Source: an uncultured Candidatus Binatia bacterium
GTDB taxonomy: Bacteria; Desulfobacterota; Binatia; Bin18
DNA: 64,000 nt
Direction: 5' to 3'
Assembly (NCBI GenBank): GCA_958296235.1
Contig: OY282457.1
Coordinates: 1,550,501-1,614,500 of the forward strand
The position numbers were made by a program, and so were the translations under genes. A model generated the notes under the pieces. It saw only the letters and a list, made by a program, of their open reading frames with translations, had not been told where the DNA came from and ran no database searches. The stretch's first letter is position 1, and the number at the start of each line of letters is the position of its first letter. Shown here one piece after another: positions 1 through 7,174 of this stretch.

Positions 1-211
1 GTACCCGCATCTATACCACCTCGGTATCGCTCGGATTGCTCTGCTCAGCGCGAATCTTGATGCCGATGTCCAAACCCTGAAAGAGCACGGAGTCGAATTT
101 ATCTCCGAGCCCGTCCTGCTCGCTCCCCCTGACGCGCCGAGCGCGCGTTTTGTGTGTTTCAAAGACCCGGACGGGACTGTGCTGGAGCTGGTTGAGATGG
201 AACAACCCTAG
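1..211 (+). CDS. VOC (glyoxalase/dioxygenase) family protein, C-terminal part
   Basis: The reading frame is open from the window edge (first whole codon at base 2) to TAG at 209-211, so only about 69 C-terminal residues are present and the start lies outside. The visible part has the end of a vicinal-oxygen-chelate fold: the strand-turn FVCFKDPDGTVLELVEM, in which the Glu of LEL is the usual last metal ligand, preceded by a helix with the motif LKEHGVEFISEP. VOC proteins are small metalloenzymes (glyoxalases, ring-cleaving dioxygenases, epimerases) or antibiotic-binding proteins. The substrate cannot be told from this fragment. Family assignment is good; function is open. Confidence 0.8.
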   Translation, partial: YPHLYHLGIARIALLSANLDADVQTLKEHGVEFISEPVLLAPPDAPSARFVCFKDPDGTVLELVEMEQP

Positions 212-252
212 CGCGTTTCACGCTAAGCTCTAGCCTTGCAGGGGCCGCCCCT

Positions 253-759
253 TTACCACGGCCGGCGAAACTCGCACTTGGGCAGCTTGGCCTGAAGCGC
301 GTCTATGCCACCACGACTGGCCAGCGTGCTGCGCAGATTGAGCACCCGCAGCCCGCTCAGGCTTTGCAGATGGACCAGGCCGGCGTCGCTGATGCGCGTG
401 TCGTATAGCCACAGCACGCGCAGCCCGGTCAGATGGGCCAGATGGGCCAGGCTGTCATTATTCACCCGCGAGGCCGAGAGTTGCAGGTATTGAATGGCGT
501 GGGCGGGGATAGCCCGAAACGGCGAAAGATCGGTGGAGGCTTGCGGGTTGACGTTGAGCCGGAGTTCTTTGCCGACGGGAATGGAAAAACTCCCCTGCGC
601 CCGACCAATCGGCTCCCAGAAGGCATAGTCATCCGCGCGATGCGCGCCATCTCGAATGAACAGCTCCCCCAGGGAGCGGTCGGGGGGGAAGTGAAGGTCT
701 CGGGCTGGAAGGCTGAGGTACTCCTCAGCGCCGCCGTTGTTCATACCAGTCACGGCCAA
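253..759 (-). CDS. Leucine-rich-repeat protein
   Basis: This encodes a protein of up to 168 residues. From about residue 85 to 160 it has successive leucine-rich repeats of the ribonuclease-inhibitor/internalin-like kind (LRVLWLYDTRISDAGLVHL, then LRVLNLRST). The first 80 residues are not recognisable. There is no signal peptide or membrane segment, so it is probably cytoplasmic and likely a protein-binding scaffold. The longest frame begins with TTG at 759 after a weak AAGG; an in-frame ATG lies five codons later at 744, so the start is uncertain. It ends 24 bases before the next gene's stop-side boundary and is probably read from the same strand as the reductase upstream. The binding partner is unknown. 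Confidence 0.7.
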   Translation of the reverse strand: MAVTGMNNGGAEEYLSLPARDLHFPPDRSLGELFIRDGAHRADDYAFWEPIGRAQGSFSIPVGKELRLNVNPQASTDLSPFRAIPAHAIQYLQLSASRVNNDSLAHLAHLTGLRVLWLYDTRISDAGLVHLQSLSGLRVLNLRSTLASRGGIDALQAKLPKCEFRRPW

Positions 760-782
760 GTTACTACCTTTTCCCGTCGAAC

Positions 783-1778
783 TCAGGCATTCACATCAAT
801 GACCACGCGGCCACGGACCTGCCCGCGTAAGATCTGCGGAGCCAGTTCCAACACTTTGGACATGGGTTCCACCACGGTCATGGCGTCCAACTTTTCCAGC
901 GGCAGGTCCTGGGCGAGGCGGTCCCAGGCCGTTTGCCGTTTGGGATTGGGACACATCACCGAGTCCACCCCGATCAGACTGACGTTCCGCAAAATGAACG
1001 GCAGGACCGAGGTCGGCAGATCGGCCCCGCCGGCCAGACCGCAGGCCGCCACCGCCCCGCCATAACACGTCCCCCGCAGCACCGAGGCCAAGGTCTGACC
1101 GCCCACGGAATCGACGCCACCCGCCCAGCGTTCGGCATCCAGGGGACGCCCCGAGGGCTCAGCGAGTGCGGCCCGTTCAACAATGGTCGAGGCGCCCAGG
1201 CCGGTGAGATAGTCACCGAGTTCCGGCCGCCCGGTTGACGCGGCCACTGTATAGCCCAGCTGGGAGAGCGCGGCGACGGCGACGCTGCCGACGCCGCCCG
1301 CGGCGCCGGTCACAATCACTTCTTTCTCTCCGGGCGTTACGCCCATGCGTTCCAGGTCCAGGATGCAGAGCATGGCGGTATAGCCGGCCGTACCCACGGC
1401 CATGGCTTGTTTGAGGCTGAAGGCGTCAGGCACGCGCGTCAGCCATTCGGATTTGACCCGTTGTTTCTGGGCATAGCCGCCGCCGTGGCTCATGCTGAGT
1501 TCCCAGCCGGTGATCAGGACCTTGTCTCCAGGCTGATAGGCGGACGAACTGGAGGACTCGACCGTCCCGGCCAGGTCGATCCCGCCTATCATGGGGTAGG
1601 TACGCGCAATGGGCGCGGTCCCGGTGACGGCCAAACCGTCTTTGTAATTCAGCGTGGAATAGGCAACCTTGACGGTGACATCCCCTTCCGGCAGATCGTC
1701 CAGAGCGATTTCTTTCAGCTCAGACGATATTTTTTTCTCAACCCTGTTGATGACAATCGCGTGTATGGCTTCGCCCAT
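783..1778 (-). CDS. AcuI/YhdH-type MDR NADPH-dependent reductase (acryloyl-CoA reductase-like)
   Basis: The 331-residue protein is a zinc-independent medium-chain dehydrogenase/reductase of the YhdH/AcuI group. Known members reduce acryloyl-CoA to propionyl-CoA or act as quinone oxidoreductases using NADPH. The family opening AIVINRVEKK, the segment STLNYKDGLAVTG typical of AcuI, and the Rossmann motif VTGAAGGVGSVAVAAL are visible, and no structural-zinc cysteine cluster is seen. A start at ATG 1778 is chosen because GAGGAG lies 8-10 bases upstream; the frame runs open another 30 codons but without family similarity. Acryloyl-CoA would fit propionate/3-hydroxypropionate or DMSP catabolism, but no partner genes confirm that here. 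Confidence 0.85.
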   Translation of the reverse strand: MGEAIHAIVINRVEKKISSELKEIALDDLPEGDVTVKVAYSTLNYKDGLAVTGTAPIARTYPMIGGIDLAGTVESSSSSAYQPGDKVLITGWELSMSHGGGYAQKQRVKSEWLTRVPDAFSLKQAMAVGTAGYTAMLCILDLERMGVTPGEKEVIVTGAAGGVGSVAVAALSQLGYTVAASTGRPELGDYLTGLGASTIVERAALAEPSGRPLDAERWAGGVDSVGGQTLASVLRGTCYGGAVAACGLAGGADLPTSVLPFILRNVSLIGVDSVMCPNPKRQTAWDRLAQDLPLEKLDAMTVVEPMSKVLELAPQILRGQVRGRVVIDVNA

Positions 1779-1800
1779 GCGTTTCAACTCCTCACGATAA

Positions 1801-1838
1801 CCCTGTATGGATACAGGGAGGCAGGATATCCAGCCTGC
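1801..1838 (-). promoter_or_regulatory. Two adjacent inverted repeats ahead of the AcuI-like gene
   Basis: In the 113-bp gap between the DUF924 gene and the reductase, bases 1801-1818 read CCCTGTATGGATACAGGG, a perfect inverted repeat. Bases 1821-1838 form GCAGG-8 nt-CCTGC. They lie 23-60 bp upstream of the reductase ATG. No U-tract follows, so an operator or leader structure is likelier than a terminator. No regulator can be named. Confidence 0.4.
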
Positions 1839-1891
1839 GGAGAAAAGGCTACACCCCGCGCCCGGCAAGAAGCGCCAGGGCAGGCAACAGC

Positions 1892-2470
1892 CTAAAATGA
1901 GGAGTCAGGCTGCTTGAGAAACGCCAACTCCGCCGGCGTTGAAACCCGGCCCAGGACGCTATTGCGGTGGGGAAACCGACCGAAACGGTTAATCACTTCC
2001 TGATGTCTCACCGCATAGGAGGTGTCAAAATGGGCGCGTTGTGCGGCCAGCTGCTGAAAGAGCAGCACCGAGCGCTGCTGATGGGCGCGCTGCTCGCTAT
2101 GCATAAACGGGACGTACACGAAATAGCGTTCGACCAGACGCAACTGCCGCTCCAACCCGGCGGCGATCATTTGCTCCGCTATCTGCTGTGCCAATGGGTC
2201 GGTCGCAAAGGCGCGTGGGTCGTTGCGGAACATATTGCGGGGAAACTGATCCAGGACGAGGATAAGCGCTAACCCGCCCCGCCCGGTCTTCGTCCAGTGG
2301 GCAAGCTGGCCCTGAGCGGCCCGCTCGTAGTCGGCCTGGAAACGCTGGACAATCTCCTGGTCGAAGTCCGTATTCTGAGCAAACCAGCGCTGCGAGCATT
2401 CTGCAAAATAGGACGGCTCATCCCGGATGGGACCAAACCAGAAGTGCAGGATTTCTTCGATGTCGGACAT
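1892..2470 (-). CDS. DUF924 family protein
   Basis: The 192-residue protein matches the DUF924 family (TPR-like helical proteins of unknown activity). Recognisable signatures are an N-terminal ILHFWFGP, the central LILVLDQFPRNMFR followed by AFATDPLA, and FVYVPFMHSE in the last third. There is no signal peptide. The ATG at 2470 (MSDIEE) matches the usual family start; the frame extends 30 codons further but that part overlaps the ThDP gene's neighbourhood and looks non-coding. It lies 67 bp downstream of the ThDP enzyme gene on the same strand and may be co-transcribed with it. Biochemical function is unknown for the family. Confidence 0.85.
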   Translation of the reverse strand: MSDIEEILHFWFGPIRDEPSYFAECSQRWFAQNTDFDQEIVQRFQADYERAAQGQLAHWTKTGRGGLALILVLDQFPRNMFRNDPRAFATDPLAQQIAEQMIAAGLERQLRLVERYFVYVPFMHSEQRAHQQRSVLLFQQLAAQRAHFDTSYAVRHQEVINRFGRFPHRNSVLGRVSTPAELAFLKQPDSSF

Positions 2471-2537
2471 ACTCGGACCGTCCTGACAGGGAGTGCAAAC
2501 CAGGGCGGGCCGGAGCGGCCCACCCCGGTTCCGAGGG

Positions 2538-4172
2538 TTAAATCGCCCGGTAGGCGGCAAATGACTGGGTGGACGACCGCGCGGTGGGGTCAGTCACCAC
2601 GTTGACCACTGCCGGCTTGCCCGAGGCAACCGCGCGTTCGAGGGCCGGCCGAATATCCTCCGGCCTTTCGACAAACTCGCCGTGCGCCCCGAATACCTTG
2701 GCCATCTCATCATAACGGCTGAAACCCAGGTCACGTCCGGCGGTCATCACACCCGCGCCGGCCCAGCCGCCATTATTGCTGATGACGATAATGGCCGGGA
2801 TGTTCTTGCGGACCATGGTATCGATTTCCATGCCGTTCATGCCAAACGAACCGTCCCCGCTGAGGACGATGACCTGGGTGTCCGGTTTAGCCACTTTTGC
2901 CCCAAGTCCAAACGGCACGGCCACGCCCATGCAGCCGTTCGGGCCGGCGTTGACCCGATGGCCGGGAGCGTTGGTCGGCACCGATTGGCGCGCAAAATTG
3001 AGAATCTCATGGCCGTCAACAACAATAATGGCATCGCGGTCCATAAAGTCACGGACCTCTTTGCACAAGCGGAGGGGGTGCATGGGCGAGGTGTCCGCCT
3101 GCATGATGGCGCTCATCTTTTCCTGAGAGCGTTGGTCATAGCCGCGCAGCGTATCGATCCAGGCCAGTTCGTCCCGTCCGTGGAAAGAGTCGCTGGCCTC
3201 GTCGATCAGTTGGCGTAAGACCACCTTGGCGTCACCCACGATCCCGACATCAACCGCGCGGTTGCGGCCGATCTCTTCGTCCGCGATATCGACCTGAATC
3301 ATCTTGACATCTTCCGCAAACCGCGGCGCCTGTCCAAAACCCAGAATGAAATTGAAGCGCGTACCGACAACCAGCACCACATCGGCCTCTTTCCAGGCCC
3401 GGTTGCGCGCGCCCAGAAAGCTCAGGGCATGATCCTCAGGAATGACGCCCCGCCCCTGTGGGGTGGTGTAAAAGGGGATGCCGGTCGTTTCCACAAACTC
3501 CTGGAGTTCCTGCATCGCGCCCGACCAGATGATGCCGGTGCCGGTAATCACTAGGGGCCGCTCAGCCGCCTTCAGCAACGCCACCGCCTCCTTGACCAAG
3601 GCCGGATCACCGCCCACCCGCGGGACCTGATGTGGCCGCTTGGGAAACGCGACCTCGTCTTCTTCAACCACCCGGTAGAGCACATCGCCCGGCAGATCGA
3701 CATAGACCGGACCCGGCTGGCCGCTGGTGGCCACGCGAAAGGCTTTATTGATAATTTCCGGAATGCGACGCGCGTCTTTGACCCGCTCGGACATTTTGGT
3801 GATCGGCTTGAACATGCCGACCTGATCCATCTCCTGGAACGCGCCCATGCCGTCCTGGGAAATGGCGCTCGCTCCGCCCAGCGCCACGACCGGAACGGCG
3901 TCCAGATAGGCATTGCCCACACCGGTGATCAGATTCGTAACGCCAGGGCCGGAGGCGGCAAAACACACCCCCGGCTTGCCCAGCACCCGACTATAGGCAT
4001 GGGCCGCCATGGAAGCCCCCTGCTCGTGGCGCACATCGACCGAGTTAAACCCAATCTCAATACATTTGGAGGCCACATCGACCATCGGTCCGCCAGTGAT
4101 ATAGAAAACAGTATCCACGCCCTCGTCTTTGAGCGATTTGACAACTAATGAATTACCATCAACTTTTGCCAT
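2538..4172 (-). CDS. Thiamine-pyrophosphate-dependent enzyme (acetolactate synthase / oxalyl-CoA decarboxylase-like)
   Basis: The 544-residue protein has the three-domain layout of the acetohydroxyacid synthase superfamily. The N-terminal pyrimidine-binding domain has the catalytic Glu50 in RHEQGASMAAHAY and the loop SGPGVTNLITGV. The central domain contains LVITGTGIIWSGA. The C-terminal pyrophosphate domain has the ThDP/Mg motif starting GDGSFGMNGMEIDT and ending with the paired Asn of ISNNGGWAG. Members decarboxylate 2-oxo acids or oxalyl-CoA, or ligate pyruvate. No small regulatory ilvN-like subunit is nearby, which argues against a role in branched-chain synthesis. The ATG at 4172 is preceded by GGGGAG. 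The exact substrate is not determinable; oxalyl-CoA decarboxylase-like is one possibility. Confidence 0.85.
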   Translation of the reverse strand: MAKVDGNSLVVKSLKDEGVDTVFYITGGPMVDVASKCIEIGFNSVDVRHEQGASMAAHAYSRVLGKPGVCFAASGPGVTNLITGVGNAYLDAVPVVALGGASAISQDGMGAFQEMDQVGMFKPITKMSERVKDARRIPEIINKAFRVATSGQPGPVYVDLPGDVLYRVVEEDEVAFPKRPHQVPRVGGDPALVKEAVALLKAAERPLVITGTGIIWSGAMQELQEFVETTGIPFYTTPQGRGVIPEDHALSFLGARNRAWKEADVVLVVGTRFNFILGFGQAPRFAEDVKMIQVDIADEEIGRNRAVDVGIVGDAKVVLRQLIDEASDSFHGRDELAWIDTLRGYDQRSQEKMSAIMQADTSPMHPLRLCKEVRDFMDRDAIIVVDGHEILNFARQSVPTNAPGHRVNAGPNGCMGVAVPFGLGAKVAKPDTQVIVLSGDGSFGMNGMEIDTMVRKNIPAIIVISNNGGWAGAGVMTAGRDLGFSRYDEMAKVFGAHGEFVERPEDIRPALERAVASGKPAVVNVVTDPTARSSTQSFAAYRAI

Positions 4173-4232
4173 AGACTCTACTCCCCTTTCTTCCGAGTTC
4201 TTCGGGGCTCGTCCCGTGTGACGGGGCATCTT

Positions 4233-4271
4233 ATCCTTAGTGCGCCCGAAAATGCCAGAGGCGGTCAGGAG
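4233..4271. repeat. 39-bp direct repeat, left copy
   Basis: Bases 4233-4271 are identical to 5031-5069. The pair brackets the two small plus-strand genes at 4347-4919, which sit between minus-strand neighbours. The left copy lies in the 5' flank of the ThDP enzyme gene. Confidence 0.9.
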
Positions 4272-4346
4272 AATACTGGCGGTTTTGTCTCCGGTGGATG
4301 GATGCTATCGTAATGCCCTTGCCTGTAATCCATAAGGAGAGTGACC

Positions 4347-4640
4347 ATGCAAGCCGCCGCGTTTGACACCCTCGCCACTGCCCATGCTTTGAAAAAAGCG
4401 GGGTTTGAAGACGCCCAAGCCACCGCGATCGTAGACGCCTTGCGCCAAGCTGTGACGGAAGGCCTCGCAACCAAAGCCGACATTGCCGAGGTCCGAGGCG
4501 ACATGAACGAACTCCGGGTGGAACTTAAAGCCGACATTGCTACTCTCCGGGCAGAACTCAAAGCCGACCTGTACCGCGCCTTGTGGATGCAGGCCGCCGG
4601 CATCATCGGGCTGACCGTCGCGCTGGTGAAAATCCTGTGA
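4347..4640 (+). CDS. Small coiled-coil protein with C-terminal membrane anchor (DUF1640/CCDC90-like)
   Basis: The 97-residue protein has three parts. A head begins AAAFDTLATAHALKKAGF. A heptad-rich coiled coil at about residues 38-78 has repeated ATKADIAEVR, ELKADIATLR and ELKADLY units. One membrane helix at the C-terminus reads AAGIIGLTVALVKIL. This layout matches bacterial DUF1640/CCDC90-like proteins, whose role is unknown. ATG 4347 is preferred over GTG 4341 because AAGGAG ends 7 bases before it. It is followed 12 bp later by a HigA-like antitoxin gene, and the pair lies between 39-bp direct repeats. Two clear paralogues occur in tandem at 54105-54615, which share the FDT head and the C-terminal hydrophobic anchor. 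Confidence 0.75.
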   Translation: MQAAAFDTLATAHALKKAGFEDAQATAIVDALRQAVTEGLATKADIAEVRGDMNELRVELKADIATLRAELKADLYRALWMQAAGIIGLTVALVKIL

Positions 4641-4652
4641 GTGAGGAGGGTA

Positions 4653-4919
4653 ATGGCGAGACAACCGAAGAATCCGTTTCACCCCGGCGAAATCCTCTTG
4701 GAGGAATTTCTTGCGCCCAAGGGAATAAGCCAAGCAGCGTTCGCCACTCAGCTCGACTGGACAAAGACCCGACTGAACGAACTCATTCGAGGGAAACGCG
4801 GCGTTACAGCCGCCGCGCTTGACCTCGCCGACGCCCTCGGCACGACCCCGAAGTTATGGCTGAACCTGCAAGCAACTTACGATCTCGATAAAGCCGCACG
4901 GGCCAGGAAAGCAGCTTAG
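4653..4919 (+). CDS. HigA-like XRE-family antitoxin, no HigB partner visible
   Basis: The 88-residue protein is a HigA/VapI-type addiction-module antidote. The family opening NPFHPGEILLEEFLAP is followed by an HTH (ISQAAFATQLDWTKTRLNELIRG) and the typical LADALGTTPKLWLNLQ. These proteins bind DNA as dimers and normally neutralise and repress a HigB mRNA-interferase encoded just upstream. Here the upstream gene is a coiled-coil membrane protein, and no RelE/HigB-like frame is seen within the flanking repeats. The ATG at 4653 follows GAGGAGG at 4642-4648, and an in-frame GTG at 4641 is less likely. It may be an orphan regulator, or the coiled-coil gene may be its functional partner. Confidence 0.85.
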   Translation: MARQPKNPFHPGEILLEEFLAPKGISQAAFATQLDWTKTRLNELIRGKRGVTAAALDLADALGTTPKLWLNLQATYDLDKAARARKAA

Positions 4920-5030
4920 GCGCTCTACCGAGGCAGGCCGCGCACTAAGGCGTCTCACATCAGGCTGTGGCCATGTCGTTCCGCACTCGTCATGCCGGAG
5001 GAGCAGTACCGGAAAAAATTCTTCAAAGCC

Positions 5031-5069
5031 ATCCTTAGTGCGCCCGAAAATGCCAGAGGCGGTCAGGAG
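5031..5069. repeat. 39-bp direct repeat, right copy
   Basis: This is an exact copy of 4233-4271, 798 bp further on. It ends 8 bp before the stop codon of the isoaspartyl peptidase gene. The position suggests that the peptidase gene and the ThDP enzyme gene were once adjacent on the minus strand and that the 4272-5030 segment was inserted between them. Confidence 0.9.
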
Positions 5070-5077
5070 GGCCTCCG

Positions 5078-5992
5078 TCACACCCGCACCACAAGCCGTC
5101 CCTCAGCCCGAAATGCCTGTCCTGAGCCGAGCCGAAGGGCCACACTCATCGACTCCGTAGTATATGCCACACCCCTCCGGCCAAAGGGATCAAGCAGAAT
5201 CAGACCGGCCTCTCCTCGTGTCTGGCGGGTGAGGCGAGCGAGAGCTGTGCGGGCGGCCTGTGCCGGGTCTTTGCCGCCGCGCAGCAATTCCACCGCGGTG
5301 CGGGCCAGGGTCGCCCGAATAATGTCCTCGCCATCGCCCGTTGCCGAGCACGCGCCCATTGCGCTGTCCGCATACGTCCCGGCTCCAATGACGGCGGAGT
5401 CACCCACGCGACCGGCGCGCTTGTCGAACACGCCGCCGGTTGAGGTTGCCGCCGCCAGCCGGCCCGACGAATCTAGGGCAACCGCCCCCACCGTACCGGG
5501 TTCGCTATTGCTTCGTTGCGCCTGTCCTGAGCTTAGTCGAAGGGCCTGCCAACGCTGGTGTTGGCGGGGGGTAATCAGTTCGTCAGCCGCGGCTTGCGGC
5601 AGTCCGTGCTCGCGGGCGAATCGTTCCGCCCCCCGGCCGACGAGAAACACGTGTCGCCCGTCTGTCATGACCTCCCGAGCAAGGCAGATGGCGTTCTTGA
5701 TATGTTTGGCCGCCCCCACGGCGCCAGTCTGAAATGTCGAGCCATCCATGAGGGAGGCGTCAACTTCGACGGTCCCGTCTTCTGTCAGACACGAGCCAAG
5801 GCCGGCGTTGAAGAGAGGATGATCTTCGAGGGTCACGGTGGCTTGCACAACCGCATCGAGCGCGGTCCCGCCCTGAATAAGAATATCCCAGCCGGCCTCA
5901 AAAGCGGCCGTCAATCCTGATCGACGCTCGGCTTGCAGCGCTGATGGTGTCGCGGCTCCAGCGCCGCCGTGAATGAGCAGAGCGGGAGTCAT
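5078..5992 (-). CDS. Isoaspartyl peptidase / L-asparaginase (Ntn hydrolase, family T2) with two repeat insertions
   Basis: The 304-residue protein is a plant-type asparaginase/isoaspartyl aminopeptidase, which self-cleaves and uses the freed Thr as nucleophile. It shows the opening LLIHGGAGAA, FNAGLGSCLTEDGTVEVDAS, the autocleavage site GTVGAVALD with Thr167, and the oxyanion segment AVIGAGTYAD. Two stretches are foreign to the family: LRLSSGQAQR at about residues 151-160, just before the cleavage site, and LRLGSGQAFR near the C-terminus. Both are encoded by copies of a palindromic dispersed repeat. They fall in the linker that is normally disordered and at the chain end, so activity may be retained. 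The start is ATG 5992. Confidence 0.88.
   Translation of the reverse strand: MTPALLIHGGAGAATPSALQAERRSGLTAAFEAGWDILIQGGTALDAVVQATVTLEDHPLFNAGLGSCLTEDGTVEVDASLMDGSTFQTGAVGAAKHIKNAICLAREVMTDGRHVFLVGRGAERFAREHGLPQAAADELITPRQHQRWQALRLSSGQAQRSNSEPGTVGAVALDSSGRLAAATSTGGVFDKRAGRVGDSAVIGAGTYADSAMGACSATGDGEDIIRATLARTAVELLRGGKDPAQAARTALARLTRQTRGEAGLILLDPFGRRGVAYTTESMSVALRLGSGQAFRAEGRLVVRV
5116..5141 (-). repeat. Dispersed CCTTCGRC...CTCAGGACAGG repeat, in-frame copy 1
   Basis: This 26-bp copy is near-palindromic at its core, with GGCTCGGCTC in the middle on the minus strand. It is translated within the peptidase near its C-terminus as part of LRLGSGQAFR. The same element recurs at 5521-5546 and, outside genes, at 45213-45237. 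Confidence 0.8.
5521..5546 (-). repeat. Dispersed CCTTCGAC...CTCAGGACAGG repeat, in-frame copy 2
   Basis: This copy is in the same orientation and reading frame as the one at 5116-5141. It is translated as the core of RLSSGQAQR just upstream of the catalytic Thr167. Only the central bases differ between copies. Confidence 0.8.
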
Positions 5993-6024
5993 GACGGAAA
6001 AGGACGGACGCCGCTGGCGCTTGC

Positions 6025-7164
6025 CTACAGGTCCAGCGTCTGCGCCACCACTTCACGGTGCGTCGGGGCGCTGCCGAAGGCGGCTTCGGACGCCAGGCCG
6101 CGCCGATAAAAGAGGTGCATATCGTGCTCCCAGGTAAACCCGATACCACCGTGGACCTGAATGGCCTCACTGGTCACCGTCTTGCACATATCGCTGCAAT
6201 ACGCCTTGGCCATAGGCACGGCCTGGGACGCTTCGTCCACATTCTCATCGACCGTCCAGGCGGCGTAATAGGTCAGTGAGCGCGCGTTTTCGACCTGGAC
6301 CATCATATCCACACATTTGTGTTTGACAGCTTGAAAGCTGCCTATGGGTTTCCCGAACTGCACCCGCTCTTTGGCGTATTCAACCGCCATATCGAGCGCC
6401 TGCTGTCCGGTTCCGACCATCTCGGTGCATAGCCCGGCGGTGGCTTGATTGAGGACGCGCTTGAGAATCGGCCAGCCCTGGCCCACCTCGCCGATGACCT
6501 GCGAGCCGGCCAGCGCAACGTCCTGGAAAGCGACGTGACACTGGCGACGGGTCATGTCCACGGTTTTCAGTTGGGTGATCTCGACCCCCGGAGACTTGGC
6601 ATCGACCAGAAAAAGCGTAATCCCATCTTCTGGAGCACCAGGGGAACCGGTACGCGCCGCGACCACCATCTGATCGGCTACATGCGCGTCCGGCACAAAG
6701 AGTTTTTCCCCGGACAGCACAAAGTCGCCGCCCCGCGCCGTTGCCGGCATCCCAATGCCGCCGGCGTCATAGCGGCCGCTCTTTTCGGCTTGGGCCAGAG
6801 TCATGACCCATTCACCCGCCGCGACCTTGGGAAGAATGGCGTCCTTTTGCTCGTCCGAGCCACCGGCCAGCACGGCCGCGCTGCCCAGGAGCACGGTCGC
6901 CAGGAACGGGCCGGGCATCAGAGACCTGCCCATCTCTTCCATCACCACAACCAGATCGAGAAAACTCCCGCCTATCCCCCCGTTCTCCTCGGGAATCAAA
7001 ATACCCATCCAGCCCAGCTCCGCGGCTTTTTTCCAGAGTTCTGTCGCGTGGGCACTGTCATCTTCCATCATCTTGCGCACGAAGGTGGTCGGGCATTCCG
7101 CGTCCAGGAATTTTCGGGCCGAGTCGCGCAGCAGTTCTTGATCTTCACTAAAACCGAAATCCAT
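6025..7164 (-). CDS. Acyl-CoA dehydrogenase (second of a pair)
   Basis: The 379-residue FAD flavoprotein belongs to the acyl-CoA dehydrogenase superfamily. The N-terminal helical domain begins DFGFSEDQELLRDSARKFL. The middle beta-domain contains VMTLAQAEKSGRYDAGGIG. The C-terminal helical domain has AVEYAKERVQFGKPIGSFQ and ends with IQVHGGIGFTWEHDMHLFYRR. At the usual catalytic Glu position this chain reads IGFTWEHDMHL, so the base assignment is uncertain. ATG 7164 is chosen by its purine-rich site and lies 10 bp after the stop of the other dehydrogenase. Such adjacent pairs often form heteromeric (FadE-type) steroid or aromatic acyl-CoA dehydrogenases in actinobacteria-like catabolism; that is an analogy, and the substrate is unknown. 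Confidence 0.9.
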   Translation of the reverse strand: MDFGFSEDQELLRDSARKFLDAECPTTFVRKMMEDDSAHATELWKKAAELGWMGILIPEENGGIGGSFLDLVVVMEEMGRSLMPGPFLATVLLGSAAVLAGGSDEQKDAILPKVAAGEWVMTLAQAEKSGRYDAGGIGMPATARGGDFVLSGEKLFVPDAHVADQMVVAARTGSPGAPEDGITLFLVDAKSPGVEITQLKTVDMTRRQCHVAFQDVALAGSQVIGEVGQGWPILKRVLNQATAGLCTEMVGTGQQALDMAVEYAKERVQFGKPIGSFQAVKHKCVDMMVQVENARSLTYYAAWTVDENVDEASQAVPMAKAYCSDMCKTVTSEAIQVHGGIGFTWEHDMHLFYRRGLASEAAFGSAPTHREVVAQTLDL

Positions 7165-7174
7165 GCTTCCCCCT

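Noticed and set aside
433-1065. 210-codon plus-strand frame opposite the LRR and reductase genes
   Set aside because: It is a mirror of two convincing minus-strand genes and has no recognisable motifs.
4992-5732. Long plus-strand reading frame opposite the isoaspartyl peptidase
   Set aside because: Its product is Arg/Ser/Pro-rich with no family features, while the opposite strand encodes a clear T2 peptidase with all motifs.
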